A stretch of DNA of 64,000 nucleotides from positions 62,001-126,000 of the forward strand of contig NC_014774.1 in assembly GCF_000183665.1 (NCBI RefSeq). Reading direction: 5' to 3'. A program made the translations under genes and the position numbers. The notes beneath the pieces are model-generated. The model did not search any database and was not told the origin of the DNA. It saw only the letters and a list, made by a program, of their open reading frames with translations. The DNA comes from Candidatus Liberibacter solanacearum CLso-ZC1 (GTDB lineage: Bacteria > Pseudomonadota > Alphaproteobacteria > Rhizobiales > Rhizobiaceae). Below, piece by piece: positions 40,724-51,292 of the stretch. How positions within the stretch are numbered: position 1 is the stretch's first letter; each line of letters begins with the position of its first letter.

Positions 40724-41455
40724 TTATGATACGAGATTCTTTATCGCCTCTAGAAAGGATTTATCACTATCATCAATAAGTTCAGTAATGGAATTAAATT
40801 TTTGTGTTAAATGAATCATTTGCCCCATTTCATACATGGAGTTAGCGTTAGAATCTTCTATATAACCTCGTTTAACCGTGATATCAGAAGGATCTAATAC
40901 AGGGACAGGAGGAATATTAGGAAATATTCCACTATTTTCACGCCGAACAAAACCCTTAGATAAATCAGCAGAATAAAAACCCATTGCCGCAATCTTTTTG
41001 CCTTTTTGGGAAATTTCTCCTTCCTCTCCCACCTCAAATGCTTCATCTTTATGAGGTATGTGAATTGGCGCACCCTCCATATCAAGAACAGGATATCTTC
41101 CACTTGATGAAATCAATGTTCCATCCTCTCTAATCTTAAAACGACCATCTCGAGTTAAGATAATCCCTCTAGGGGTTTGCAAAGAAAACCAAGCATCTCC
41201 CTCTAAAGCAAAATCTAGTTCTCCTCCAGTATTTGTCAAAGATCCATTTTGTTTAGAAAGATATTCATTTCCTTGAGCGACAAAAGAAATTTTTTGATCA
41301 ATATCATTTTTAATAGAATTTATAACCTCGGAAAATTTGACCTTAATCGCACGAAAACCCGAAGTATTACTGTTAGAAATATTATCAGCTACAGTAGAAA
41401 GCCTCTTTTCCAATGCTATTTGTGCAGAAAGTCCAATATTAAAAGATGACTGCAT
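40724..41455 (-). CDS. flgF: Flagellar basal-body rod protein FlgF
   Basis: Proximal-rod protein, 243 residues. N-terminal motif STVADNISNSNTSGFRAIKVK and C-terminal GYIEDSNANSMYEMGQMIHLTQKFN belong to the rod/hook family. Position beside fliI and divergent from motA, and length below FlgG, fit rhizobial FlgF. Confidence 0.92.
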   Translation of the reverse strand: MQSSFNIGLSAQIALEKRLSTVADNISNSNTSGFRAIKVKFSEVINSIKNDIDQKISFVAQGNEYLSKQNGSLTNTGGELDFALEGDAWFSLQTPRGIILTRDGRFKIREDGTLISSSGRYPVLDMEGAPIHIPHKDEAFEVGEEGEISQKGKKIAAMGFYSADLSKGFVRRENSGIFPNIPPVPVLDPSDITVKRGYIEDSNANSMYEMGQMIHLTQKFNSITELIDDSDKSFLEAIKNLVS

Positions 41456-41623
41456 TTTCTACTCCTGATCACTATAATCCTACGATAAACAATATACTTA
41501 AACAACTTGCGTAAACCTGTAATCGCAGGGAAAATACATTTATCTATAATAGCTTCACACAAGTCTCATTCCATACTTTTCACTATTATATGAAAAATAT
41601 AAAAACATCTGAGTTATAATTAC

Positions 41624-42496
41624 ATGAATACAATTATAGGATTATTGATAACATTTTTGTGTATTATAGGTGGATTTTATGCCATGGGAGGAAATCTATC
41701 TATTCTCATCCAACCATTTGAAATAATCATTGTTAGTGGTGCTGGACTTGGGGGATTTATCATGGCTAATTCCCTAAAAGTAATTAAGGATTCCGGAGTA
41801 GCTATATTAGAAATATTTGGATATAAGTCTATTGAGAAAGAAATCTACTGCGATATCCTCAAAATAATGTATGTCCTGATGTACAGTTTAAAAAAAATTT
41901 CTAGAACTGAACTGGAAAATCATATAGACGATCCACATAATTCATCGATATTCACTTCCATACCGACGATTCTATCAAATAATGAATTAACAACTTTCAT
42001 TTGTGATTACTTCAGAATGGTAATCATCGGGAATGCTCAAAGCCACGAAATTGAAACCCTAATGGATGAGGAAATTGAGATAATATTGTATGAAAAATTA
42101 AAACCTTATCATGCAATTTCTAACATGGGAGAATCCTTTCCTGCCATTGGAATAGTCGGCGCTATATTAGGCATTATCAAAGCTATGGGGAATCTATCAC
42201 AGTCACCTAAAATATTAGGAGTAGCCATTGGAGCATCGTTAACTGGGACTATGCTTGGGATTTTACTATCATATTGCATATGCAATCCTCTTACTTCACA
42301 AATACACTCCATAAGATTAAGACAACATCGCTTGTACATTATAGTAAAAAAGACACTCATTGCTTATATGAACGGCGCTATTCCCCAAGTCGCTATTGAA
42401 TATGGACGCAAAGTTTTACCGCTTTTTGAAAGACCTTCCATAGAAATTGTTGAGCAAGAAGTACTACGATACAGCAATCATAAGAAAGAATCTTAA
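41624..42496 (+). CDS. motA: Flagellar stator protein MotA
   Basis: Proton-conducting stator subunit, 290 residues. Four hydrophobic segments lie near residues 4-20, 29-48, 166-192 and 200-222. The MotA signature is clear in EIEIILYEKLKPYHAISNMG, then ESFPAIGIVGAILGIIKAMG and GVAIGASLTGTMLGILLSYC. It begins the plus-strand motor operon motA-fliM-fliN-fliG-flhB, with only 3 bases to fliM. MotB is not adjacent, as in rhizobia, where motBC lie elsewhere. Confidence 0.96.
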   Translation: MNTIIGLLITFLCIIGGFYAMGGNLSILIQPFEIIIVSGAGLGGFIMANSLKVIKDSGVAILEIFGYKSIEKEIYCDILKIMYVLMYSLKKISRTELENHIDDPHNSSIFTSIPTILSNNELTTFICDYFRMVIIGNAQSHEIETLMDEEIEIILYEKLKPYHAISNMGESFPAIGIVGAILGIIKAMGNLSQSPKILGVAIGASLTGTMLGILLSYCICNPLTSQIHSIRLRQHRLYIIVKKTLIAYMNGAIPQVAIEYGRKVLPLFERPSIEIVEQEVLRYSNHKKES

Positions 42497-42499
42497 GAC

Positions 42500-43456
42500 A
42501 TGCGTGAAAAACGTACAAGCAAAGATATATCTCCATTACATCCTGTCTTACTTGCCCGTTTAACAGGCAAATTAGGGGATAAAAAAACTATTGAAAGAAT
42601 ATCCTATAATTTAGGACAATTATATACTAAACTTCTACCGAAATCATTCAAAGAAGAACTAGATGTAGATCTCAATGTCTCCTATGGTAACTATCAGTCA
42701 GGAAAATTTTCTCATATTCTTCACTCCTTTAAAGAACGCTTTGTTTTTTACAAAACCTCTTTAAATGGACGGTCATCTAATTTATTCATTGGCTGTAGCA
42801 ATAATCTTGTTATTGTATTACTTGAAACCCTACTCAGAGCAAGTTGCGAAACAACACAAAAATCTCATAATCGCTCTTTGTCAACCATTGAAAAAAAACT
42901 GGCACATTTAATTGTCACTAAAATAGCCACTGTCCTTGATCAATGTATATCAACTGCTCAAAATAATCGTGTTACTCTAGATGAAAATTATGAACTTGAT
43001 TTTTTAAAACAAAATACAAATTTATTATCCAATGAATTTGTTACAGCAATCACTATGGTAGTGACAATAGACAATATCGCATCACTTTTTACCCTTATTA
43101 TCCCTCAAGAAACATTACTCAAAATCACATTAATTTCTCTATCAGAACAAGGTAAATCAGCAATTCCATTAGAAGATTGTCCGGATCAATTAAATGGCAA
43201 TACATATAAAATACATGTAAAGATTGAATCCCGTATCAATCTCCAAAAAATAACACTGAAAGATGTTTTAAACTTAAAAATAGGACAGGTTATGCCTTTT
43301 TTAGATAAAGAAAAGGTTTACGCCATTTTAAATGCAAATGGCAAAGAAATTTATTCCTGTGAATTAGGCCGTATTGGGAAAAATTACACAGTCCGCATAC
43401 AAGATAGAATAAATTTTGATCAAGAGAGTCTCAGAAATTTTTTACATAAAGAATAA
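42500..43456 (+). CDS. fliM: Flagellar motor switch protein FliM
   Basis: A 318-residue switch-complex protein. It is a divergent rhizobial-type FliM: the CheY-binding N-terminus is not obvious, the middle CheC-like domain is weakly conserved, and the C-terminal SpoA-like domain contains KITLKDVLNLKIGQVMPF. Placement between motA and fliN supports the call. Confidence 0.85.
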   Translation: MREKRTSKDISPLHPVLLARLTGKLGDKKTIERISYNLGQLYTKLLPKSFKEELDVDLNVSYGNYQSGKFSHILHSFKERFVFYKTSLNGRSSNLFIGCSNNLVIVLLETLLRASCETTQKSHNRSLSTIEKKLAHLIVTKIATVLDQCISTAQNNRVTLDENYELDFLKQNTNLLSNEFVTAITMVVTIDNIASLFTLIIPQETLLKITLISLSEQGKSAIPLEDCPDQLNGNTYKIHVKIESRINLQKITLKDVLNLKIGQVMPFLDKEKVYAILNANGKEIYSCELGRIGKNYTVRIQDRINFDQESLRNFLHKE

Positions 43457-43494
43457 AACTTAATTTTCATAAATTTAAATCAGAAGGTAAATCA

Positions 43495-43905
43495 ATGCAC
43501 ATCGATAGTCCTTTACAAGATCATGATCAAAGTGAAGAATGCACTCTAAAAAACAATTCCCATATATTTCAAAATACCACTGAAAATCCTCAAAATGATC
43601 TTGATGATTCATCTGAAAAAATATCGTCCAATTCAAATAATATATTTGAAAAATCAAGTGATAATATCGATTTAATCATGAATATCCCTGTAAACATTCA
43701 AATTATACTGGGATCTTGTTGCATGCAGATTTCTAATCTCGTGAATTTATCTAAGGGAGACGTTATCACCCTCGATAAGCGAGTAGGAGAAGCCGTTGAT
43801 ATTACCATAAATAATCAGAAAATCGCAAAGGGAGAAATAACAATTATGGAAGATGATGATACGCACTTTGGAGTGCGAGTAATAGAACTCCTAAACTCAA
43901 AATAA
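43495..43905 (+). CDS. fliN: Flagellar motor switch protein FliN
   Basis: A 136-residue switch/C-ring protein. The N-terminal 55 residues are low-complexity and polar (Asn, Ser, Asp, Glu). The C-terminal SpoA domain from about residue 60 is typical: MNIPVNIQIILGSCCMQISN, then LVNLSKGDVITLDKRVGEAVDI and GEITIMEDDDTHFGVRVIEL. A Shine-Dalgarno GAAGGT precedes it. Confidence 0.94.
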   Translation: MHIDSPLQDHDQSEECTLKNNSHIFQNTTENPQNDLDDSSEKISSNSNNIFEKSSDNIDLIMNIPVNIQIILGSCCMQISNLVNLSKGDVITLDKRVGEAVDITINNQKIAKGEITIMEDDDTHFGVRVIELLNSK

Positions 43906-43994
43906 AGAAGTTTTCTTCCAGCACAATGTTTTTCACAATTCATAGTCAAGCATATAGAATATAATCATTACATAATAAGAGAGGTGTATTAGCC

Positions 43995-45047
43995 TTGAGC
44001 AAAAAAGAAGATACAGTGTCTTTTGGAAATTTCTACAAAGAAATTTCACACATGCCTCTAACACAAAAAGACAAAGCAACTGCTATCCTTTTAGCAATGG
44101 AAAAAAAAGTTTCTGGAAAACTTTTGAAATATTTTACACATGCTGAATTGAGGGAAATCGTCTCTTCAGCACAGTTATTGCCAGAAATATCGCCGGAAGA
44201 ACTAGAAGATATCATCGATGAATTTGAATCTCAATTCATTGCAGGAATTGGACTTACTGAAAATTCTAAAAATATAGAAAGTCTTTTAGAAGAAGGTTTG
44301 GGGCAAAATACGCTAGATCAATTACTCAATAGATCAAATGCTCTGCAAGAATATGATAATTCTGTATGGGAAAATTTCAAAGAAGTCGATCCTACGGCTA
44401 TTGCAGATTTTTTGTTGAAAGAACACCCTCAAACCACAGCCTATATATTATCTATGATTCCACCATCAATTGGAGCAAGTGTTCTATTACGATTCCCTAA
44501 TAAAATACATGCTGATATTATGAAACGTACCGTAAATCTGCAAAAAATAAACCCTTACATGCAAGAAACTATCGAAAAATGCATTGTAGAAATGCTTTCT
44601 CAACTAAAATTAACGACTAGTACATCTGGACCTGAAAAAGTAGCTAATCTGATTAATGAACTTGAAAAACCTCAAGTTGATAAACTTCTCACTTCTTTAG
44701 AAGAAATAAGCAAAGAAGCATTTGATAAAGTACGCCCTAAAGTATTCCTCTTTGAAGATCTGATTACTTTATCCTCTCGTGATTTATCTATTATTTTCAA
44801 TACCATATCACTGGAAATACTAGGAAAAGCTCTCTACGGCACTTCTATGGAAATTCGAAATCAAATACTTAATTGCCTTAGTGTACGACAACGAAAAATA
44901 ATAGAGGAAAATATTTCTCTTAACGATTCTCCTCTTGCTCCACGAGAAGTTGCTTTTGCTCGTCGCTCCATAGTACAAGAAGCGATTTCCCTTTTAAAAA
45001 CAAATAAAATAGAACTGGAAGAACCGATTACGAGTAATAAAAAATAA
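43995..45047 (+). CDS. fliG: Flagellar motor switch protein FliG
   Basis: A 350-residue torque-generating rotor protein. The start is TTG at 43995 behind GAGAGGTG. The three helical domains are recognisable: N-terminal KATAILLAMEKKVSGKLLKYF, middle EHPQTTAYILSMIPPSIGASVL (the EHPQ motif), and C-terminal torque domain VFLFEDLITLSSRDLSIIFN with the charged helix near LYGTSMEIRNQILNCLSVRQ. Confidence 0.95.
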   Translation: MSKKEDTVSFGNFYKEISHMPLTQKDKATAILLAMEKKVSGKLLKYFTHAELREIVSSAQLLPEISPEELEDIIDEFESQFIAGIGLTENSKNIESLLEEGLGQNTLDQLLNRSNALQEYDNSVWENFKEVDPTAIADFLLKEHPQTTAYILSMIPPSIGASVLLRFPNKIHADIMKRTVNLQKINPYMQETIEKCIVEMLSQLKLTTSTSGPEKVANLINELEKPQVDKLLTSLEEISKEAFDKVRPKVFLFEDLITLSSRDLSIIFNTISLEILGKALYGTSMEIRNQILNCLSVRQRKIIEENISLNDSPLAPREVAFARRSIVQEAISLLKTNKIELEEPITSNKK

Positions 45048-45097
45048 ATTGTTATAACTGGCTGAAAAAATAAAATCAGATCTTATAAGGAACTGAT

Positions 45098-46162
45098 GTG
45101 TCTGAAAACGATAATCCTGAAAATAAAACAGAAAGTCCTTCGTCGAAAAAAATTGAGGACGCACTCAGCAAAGGCAATGCACCTGTTTCACGCGAAGTAT
45201 ATTTATTCTCGTCAACACTAGCCTGCCTAATTTATTTATTATTTTTTGTTTCCCCAGGAATCCATGATTTGACATATGATTTTCGTATGTTTCTTGCAAG
45301 CGTTACACAATGGAAATTAGACTCTGTATCTCATCTAGTATTTCTTTTAGTTACCCTAGGGTTTAGTACTAGTAAGTTATTAATACCCGGATTATTGCTC
45401 TTTATGATATTCGGTGTTGGATCATATCTCATACAAAGAATCCCCTCCTTTAATCTCAACAATATAAGACCATCTTTAAAACGGATATCTTTACGTGAAG
45501 GGATCAAAAGAATTTACAGTACCAACAATTTGGTCAACTTTACAAAATCATCCTTTAAAATAGTGATTGTAGGAACTCTCATTGCAATCTCTTTAAAAGA
45601 TAATCATCTCACAATGCTGGAATCTATAACCTCAAATCCTCAAATAATTTTACATCACATTTTTTTTACAATACGCAAGATACTAATTATCATACTGCTA
45701 TTCATAGCTATATTAACAATCATAGACATAGGATGGACTTACTATCAATGGTATTCAAAACTAAAAATGTCTAAACAGGAAGTCAAAGATGAGATAAAAC
45801 AATCATATGGCAATCCTATGATTAAAAGTCGCCAAAAATCTATTGCACGCTCTAGAATAAGACATAAAATGATAGAAGCCACCTCACGTGCAACACTCGT
45901 TATAACCAATCCAACACATTATGCCTTAGCATTACGATACGTACCAACAGAAAATGATGTTCCAATCATGATAGCTAAAGGCCAAAATTTAATTGCCAGC
46001 AAAATTCGAAAAATCGCCTCTGAAAAAAATATTCCTATTTTTGAAGATCCTTTACTAGCACGATCTTTATTCAGACAAGTGCCTATCAACAGTAGCATAC
46101 CACCAGTTTTTTATAAGGCAATTGCACAACTAATACATAAAATATACTCTAAAAATGGCTAA
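45098..46162 (+). CDS. flhB: Flagellar export switch protein FlhB
   Basis: Export apparatus protein controlling substrate specificity, 354 residues, GTG start at 45098 behind AAGGA. Four membrane segments lie near residues 30-50, 85-105, 145-165 and 185-210. The autocleavage motif NPTH lies in ATLVITNPTHYALAL (about residue 271), and PIFEDPLLARSLFR near the C-terminus is typical. Last gene of the plus-strand motor operon, convergent with visR. Confidence 0.97.
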   Translation: MSENDNPENKTESPSSKKIEDALSKGNAPVSREVYLFSSTLACLIYLLFFVSPGIHDLTYDFRMFLASVTQWKLDSVSHLVFLLVTLGFSTSKLLIPGLLLFMIFGVGSYLIQRIPSFNLNNIRPSLKRISLREGIKRIYSTNNLVNFTKSSFKIVIVGTLIAISLKDNHLTMLESITSNPQIILHHIFFTIRKILIIILLFIAILTIIDIGWTYYQWYSKLKMSKQEVKDEIKQSYGNPMIKSRQKSIARSRIRHKMIEATSRATLVITNPTHYALALRYVPTENDVPIMIAKGQNLIASKIRKIASEKNIPIFEDPLLARSLFRQVPINSSIPPVFYKAIAQLIHKIYSKNG

Positions 46163-46192
46163 AAAATATTTTCCTAAGATTATAATAATATA

Positions 46193-46900
46193 TCAACAAA
46201 TATATCCAAAACGAATTGCTTTTGCGATTGCTTGAATGCGATTTACTGCATCTAATTTAACTGTTGCCGATCCAAGATATGCATTAACAGTATGAACTGA
46301 TAAACCTAATTTTTTAGCAATTTCTTCACTAGTATAACCATCTCCTGCTAGCTGTAGACATGAAGTCTCTCGTTCTGTTAAATTTCTAGCAGCAGAAGAA
46401 CGTTTTTTAAAAAGAGCTAAAAAACCCATGATAACTTGATAGCACGCTCCATGTGCCTCAATAATAACTTCATTAGCAAGCATAAGACATTCTGCAGTAA
46501 ACACAACATATCCATTCTTATGAAAGCCAAGGCGGAGGGGAAAAGCAATCCCAGCAAATGGCAAAATCCCCTTATCTAATCTTATAAAAAATTGCCCCGA
46601 TGATTCAATAATAGTTTCTTCTTGCATATTATTCCAAATTATAGGCAAAAGCCCTGAGTTAAAGTGAAATAAAAACTCATCACCATATGTTTTAATCAAG
46701 ATATTTGGAATTTCACCACTCTCTGGGTCATAATTATTCAATTCACAAACAAGCTGTTGTCGCCTTGGAGAATCCAGCGCGCAATTAATCGTATATAAAG
46801 CAAAATTTCTTGCTTTTATTCTTTTCTGTATGATCTTTAATTTAGAAGAAAGTTCTAGCAGACTAAACGATTTTTTTTCCAAAAGTGTATTTTCAGACAA
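46193..46900 (-). CDS. visR: VisR-like LuxR-family regulator of motility
   Basis: A 235-residue LuxR-type transcription factor. The C-terminal helix-turn-helix covers about residues 170-235: LTERETSCLQLAGDGYTSEE, then IAKKLGLSVHTVNAYLGSATVKLDAVNRIQAIAKA. The N-terminal autoinducer-binding-like domain is divergent. The start is TTG at 46898-46900 behind AAGG. In rhizobia VisN and VisR act together at the top of the flagellar regulon, activating rem; position beside visN and fliF supports the name. Confidence 0.85.
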   Translation of the reverse strand: MSENTLLEKKSFSLLELSSKLKIIQKRIKARNFALYTINCALDSPRRQQLVCELNNYDPESGEIPNILIKTYGDEFLFHFNSGLLPIIWNNMQEETIIESSGQFFIRLDKGILPFAGIAFPLRLGFHKNGYVVFTAECLMLANEVIIEAHGACYQVIMGFLALFKKRSSAARNLTERETSCLQLAGDGYTSEEIAKKLGLSVHTVNAYLGSATVKLDAVNRIQAIAKAIRFGYIC

Positions 46901-46943
46901 ATTTATTACCTTAAAATGATTTGATTGTTTCGCATAATTTCAC

Positions 46944-47684
46944 TTAAACTATATTATTGCGTACAGCATAAGCTATTGCTCCAGATCGTGTTTTGGTAGC
47001 TGTTTTACGCATGATGCTCGCAATATAATTATTAATCGTATTCCTAGATATACCAAGTATAACCGCTATCTCGTCACTAGTCTTTCCCTCTGAAATCCAA
47101 GTTAAACATTCAATTTCGCGTCCTGTTAATTCAAAATCTTTGCCCAAATGTACATTATAATTCTTGAACATATTCGCCTGATAAGCCGCTAACAAACCAA
47201 TTTCCCATAAGCGATCTTGCGAAACAATGCGTCCTTTGGGAAACAATAACATCAATCCAATACGTATACGACCTACATCAAATGTAAGAGCGCAATAACG
47301 ATTATCCATACCAGAAGGAAGATCTATGTTTTCTGGAAGGATATGAAAAACAGGACAAAATAGTTCCGCTGGTCGCTGTAGAACATTATAGTACTTATCT
47401 TTTTCACTCAATGTCATACATCGGACTAAATCAAATGGCCAATCAGAACTCACCACAGAATCTAATTTTTGTTCTTGGAAAAGATCCCATCGAACTAATA
47501 AAAAATGACTTGCCCCGACATATTCAGTAAGCGCATACATTCTCATTTTCGAAGACACTGTCCGATCCAAAGGAATCATACGCGCTAACAAATCACTACG
47601 TGTTGGAAGATGCGATACAATAGATGTTCGTTGTTCATCTTCTCTGTTTAAAACAATATTCACTTGCTGCATTTCGAAATTCAT
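46944..47684 (-). CDS. visN: VisN-like LuxR-family regulator of motility
   Basis: A 246-residue LuxR-type regulator. The ATG at 47682-47684 is preferred over the longer frame (to 47747) because it has an AAGGTGA Shine-Dalgarno and gives the usual VisN length. The C-terminal HTH is ELTGREIECLTWISEGKTSD, then EIAVILGISRNTINNYIASIMRKTATKTR. The N-terminal ligand-binding-like domain includes DFDLVRCMTLSEKDKYY-like segments. It is 43 bases upstream of visR; the pair is expected to form a heterodimer. Confidence 0.86.
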   Translation of the reverse strand: MNFEMQQVNIVLNREDEQRTSIVSHLPTRSDLLARMIPLDRTVSSKMRMYALTEYVGASHFLLVRWDLFQEQKLDSVVSSDWPFDLVRCMTLSEKDKYYNVLQRPAELFCPVFHILPENIDLPSGMDNRYCALTFDVGRIRIGLMLLFPKGRIVSQDRLWEIGLLAAYQANMFKNYNVHLGKDFELTGREIECLTWISEGKTSDEIAVILGISRNTINNYIASIMRKTATKTRSGAIAYAVRNNIV

Positions 47685-48062
47685 GATGAAAATCACCTTC
47701 AAAGTATGCCTTTTAGTATCAATCAAAATCACGTTTTTTGACGACATGTTTCACATGACTAAAATGAATATTTTTCTATCTTATATGAAAAATTTTTAAC
47801 GTATTGCTCTAATAAAAAAAGCCTAAAAATTAGGAATAAATTAAATCACATAAAAATAGAATTTTTTCAAATATAAAAAATAACCTGTATAACCTATCCA
47901 AAAAATAAACAAACAAATCAAAAAAAATTACCTGATCAACATAATAAGTTTTCTCAGAGAGATATTAAAGAGTAGAAAAATAACTTTGTTACAAAATGAT
48001 ACAATAAATACTAAATTTTTACCATATATATTAATACTATAAATCAATAAAGTATAACGATG
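47685..48062. other. Intergenic region between fliF and visN
   Basis: 378 very AT-rich bases, holding the visNR promoter. A weak stem (CCTAA-AAA-TTAGG near 47823) is the only structure seen. Confidence 0.4.
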
Positions 48063-49766
48063 CTATTGCGTATATCGACTTTCTATTTCAGATCTAACCC
48101 ATTTGCGAATAATTTTAGAAAAACGCTCTTCATTGATCTCAATCATACGCAAAAGACGACGGTCAGACTGTTCAGCAACGTAATTATTAATATCGGATTG
48201 AAAATTATTATTACGCGATAAAATATCCTGTCTAAAAGAATCTGAAGCCATATCATCACTTGACATTAAAGTCGTTTCAGCAGTAGAGGCAATTGATGGT
48301 GTGCTCAAAGCGGACTTTGCCTCCATTTCTTTTCTTTTAATCAAATCAATATTATTGAATCCACGTAATACATGCACTCCAAATAAAGCCATTAGTAATA
48401 CTAATGTTAGAAAAAATAGTGCGTTGATAATAATTGAAAAATTACGCGATAAAATGTCCATAAAACTCACCTGTACAGTACTGGAATTTAACAATTGATC
48501 GTCCAAAAAATCCATAGATGTAATTGTAATATTATCACCACGTATAGAATTAATGCCAGTTGCAGCAGAAACTATTCTATTGATTTCAGCTAAATAAGAA
48601 TCAACCTTACTTTGTTCCATTGAGGGTCCCAACATTTCCATCAGACGACCTTTATTAACTACAACTGCAATAGACAAACGTTCCAACTTATAATTATTGT
48701 GAGTTGTCGAAATACTCTTGGTGTTAATTTCATAATTACTTTGCTCTTCTTTTTTATCAGTATTCTCTAAAGCACGAGGTGATGTAGCGTTCTTTTCAGA
48801 AACATGTGGCATATTCTGTTCAACGGTGACGGCAGACTCTTGTTGATGACTTTCTGATCTTTGAACATCTTTGGAGAGACGAACAGAGCGTTCTACCCTA
48901 GAATCAGGATCATAAACTATTTCTTTTATTTGTTGTATATCTGTATTCAACTCAGCAATCACCGCAGATCGAAAATTATCTATTCCTAAAAAAGGCGCTA
49001 GAGCTTTATTGATATTCATTTCAATTTCATGCTGAACAGCCTGTACTATCCCTAGAGATTTTCCGAATATATTTCTTTCTATTTCATTCGCCACTAATAA
49101 TTTTCCTGTAGAATCAAGAACAGTTACATCACTAATATCAAGCCCTGGAACTGCAGCAGCAACAAGATGCCTAATCGCTTCAGCTGATTTATAAACAGAA
49201 GGATTAACAACTCGAACCATCACTGAAGCCGTCGGTTTGGCACCAATTCGTCGAAAACTTCCCATATCAGGCATCACAATATGTACTCGCGCAGCAACAA
49301 TCCCAGAAATATCTTGAATAGTACGAGAAATTTCCCCCTCAAGAGCACGCACTCGTGTTATCTCTTGCATAAATGAAGTAAGACCAAAAGAATTTACTTT
49401 ATCAAACAGTTCATAACCAGAATTATTAGAGCTATTAGGCAATCCTTGCTCAGCAAGACGAAGGCGCGCTTTACTAAGCAAATGAGATGGCACTAAAATA
49501 CTAGATCCATTGCCAGCAATGCGAAAATCTATACTAGCTTCTGATAAAGCCACAGATATCTTATTGACATCTGAGGCCTCTAATTTTACATAAAGACTAT
49601 CATATATTGGGCTGCTCATAAAAAAACTTGCTGCCAAAAGTAATGCGATGGAGGCAAACATTACCGCACCAACAATGAAAAGACGCATCCGCCCTAAAGA
49701 CATCGCACTTTTAAAAAACTGTAATAATTGATCTATAATAGCCACTTTTTTTTCCACTGGATACAA
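48063..49766 (-). CDS. fliF: Flagellar MS-ring protein FliF
   Basis: A 567-residue MS-ring protein. The first transmembrane segment is near residues 30-50 (FIVGAVMFASIALLLAASFF) and the second near 443-465 (IIINALFFLTLVLLMALFGV). Ring-building motifs SYLAEINRIVSAATG and RVRALEGEISRTIQDISGI are present, with KVDS-like segments before. The C-terminal tail binds FliG. The start is TTG at 49766 without a clear ribosome site; GTG four codons downstream is an alternative. Confidence 0.95.
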   Translation of the reverse strand: MYPVEKKVAIIDQLLQFFKSAMSLGRMRLFIVGAVMFASIALLLAASFFMSSPIYDSLYVKLEASDVNKISVALSEASIDFRIAGNGSSILVPSHLLSKARLRLAEQGLPNSSNNSGYELFDKVNSFGLTSFMQEITRVRALEGEISRTIQDISGIVAARVHIVMPDMGSFRRIGAKPTASVMVRVVNPSVYKSAEAIRHLVAAAVPGLDISDVTVLDSTGKLLVANEIERNIFGKSLGIVQAVQHEIEMNINKALAPFLGIDNFRSAVIAELNTDIQQIKEIVYDPDSRVERSVRLSKDVQRSESHQQESAVTVEQNMPHVSEKNATSPRALENTDKKEEQSNYEINTKSISTTHNNYKLERLSIAVVVNKGRLMEMLGPSMEQSKVDSYLAEINRIVSAATGINSIRGDNITITSMDFLDDQLLNSSTVQVSFMDILSRNFSIIINALFFLTLVLLMALFGVHVLRGFNNIDLIKRKEMEAKSALSTPSIASTAETTLMSSDDMASDSFRQDILSRNNNFQSDINNYVAEQSDRRLLRMIEINEERFSKIIRKWVRSEIESRYTQ

Positions 49767-50178
49767 TGGTAAACACTTACAGTGATGGTCTACTAATATA
49801 AGCTTGTGCGAAAGTTATACTTTATGTGAGAAGTTTTATCTTAAAGAATACCCGCTTTCCTTAGCAAAGTACAACCATACTTAAAAGACAAAGCTTTTTC
49901 ATCTCATAACTGGATATAAAATTCCCTTTATATCTTCAGGGGAATATCAATATATTTTTCCATATAAATAAAAATATGATATCAAAAAACAAAGCATCCA
50001 TTTTAGATAGCTATAAAAGTATGAAAACTTTATACATGAATCCATATTAAGCGTTATGCCAATGGAATCCTTCAAATATATTATTGTCATAATACGAATT
50101 AATCACTATAATGAACACTTCTTAGATAGTTTTTCTTCCGTGTTATTCGTTTAAACAAATCAATTGTAAGTTTTACAC
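49767..50178. other. Intergenic region between fliF and gshB
   Basis: 412 AT-rich bases with divergent promoters for fliF (minus) and gshB (plus). No gene or hairpin recognised. Confidence 0.4.
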
Positions 50179-51138
50179 ATGATAAAAATTAGTAATATTG
50201 CAATTCAGATGGATCATATCTCAACCATCAACCCAAAGGAAGATTCAACCTTTGCAATAGCACTAGAAGCGCAAATACGCGGATCTCAAATATTTCACTA
50301 TACACCAGATCAACTTTTTATACGTGAAAATAAGATTTACGCGTACGTAGAGCCACTTTTCTTATATGACAATCAAGAGAACTATTATTCTCTCAGGGAA
50401 AAACAACTTGTTAATCTTTCCCAAATGGATGTTATTCTCATACGTCAAAATCCGCCATTTAATATGCATTATATTACCAATACCTATCTTCTAGAAAAAA
50501 TAAATTCTAAAACATTGATACTGAATAATCCTTTCTGGATACGCAATTCTCCTGAAAAAATTTTTGTCACCGAATTCTCTGAATTAATGCCCCCTACTCT
50601 AATTTCTCGAGATATTCCTCAAATTACTAAATTTTACTTAGAAATGAAGGATATCATTATCAAACCTTTATACGGCAATGGAGGAAATGGTGTATTTCGC
50701 ATTACTCCGGAAGATCGCAATTTCTCTTCTTTAATTGAAATACTATTCGACAAATATCCAGAACCCCTTATTATACAGTCTTATTTGCCTCAAGTAAGAA
50801 ATGGAGACAAGCGTATTCTCTTGTTAGATGGCAAGCCCGTAGGCGCTATTAATCGAATACCTTCTGAAAAAGATAACCGCTCTAATATTCATGCTGGAGG
50901 AAAAGCCGAACTGACAGAGCTAACCAATAGAGAAAAAGATATATGCCACCGTATTGGACCAAGCTTGCAGGAAAGAGGTCTTTTTTTTACTGGAATTGAT
51001 GTCATTGGCAATTATATAACCGAAATTAACGTTACATCACCAACTTGCATACGTGAAATATACAAGCATGGAGGTAATAACATAGCCTCACTCTTCTGGG
51101 ATGCTGTTGAAGAAAAAGTACAATGGCTCAATAAATAG
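50179..51138 (+). CDS. gshB: Glutathione synthetase
   Basis: ATP-grasp ligase joining gamma-glutamylcysteine and glycine, 319 residues, normal for proteobacterial Gsh[21 protein letters not shown] starts the family N-terminus. The ATP-grasp core contains [36 protein letters not shown] and [21 protein letters not shown], and NVTSPT-type magnesium-binding residues are intact. Single gene. Confidence 0.97.
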   Translation: MIKISNIAIQMDHISTINPKEDSTFAIALEAQIRGSQIFHYTPDQLFIRENKIYAYVEPLFLYDNQENYYSLREKQLVNLSQMDVILIRQNPPFNMHYITNTYLLEKINSKTLILNNPFWIRNSPEKIFVTEFSELMPPTLISRDIPQITKFYLEMKDIIIKPLYGNGGNGVFRITPEDRNFSSLIEILFDKYPEPLIIQSYLPQVRNGDKRILLLDGKPVGAINRIPSEKDNRSNIHAGGKAELTELTNREKDICHRIGPSLQERGLFFTGIDVIGNYITEINVTSPTCIREIYKHGGNNIASLFWDAVEEKVQWLNK

Positions 51139-51292
51139 CATTTTACTCAGCACAATATCACATAAAATACAATTGAAAATAACATATGGACGTAAAATAA
51201 TGATGCGCCTTCCTTAAACCTAATACACTCTCTAATACGAAAAGTTCTTTTTCAATAGAATGATAATACTTGTCTCATTTTGTTAAATAATT

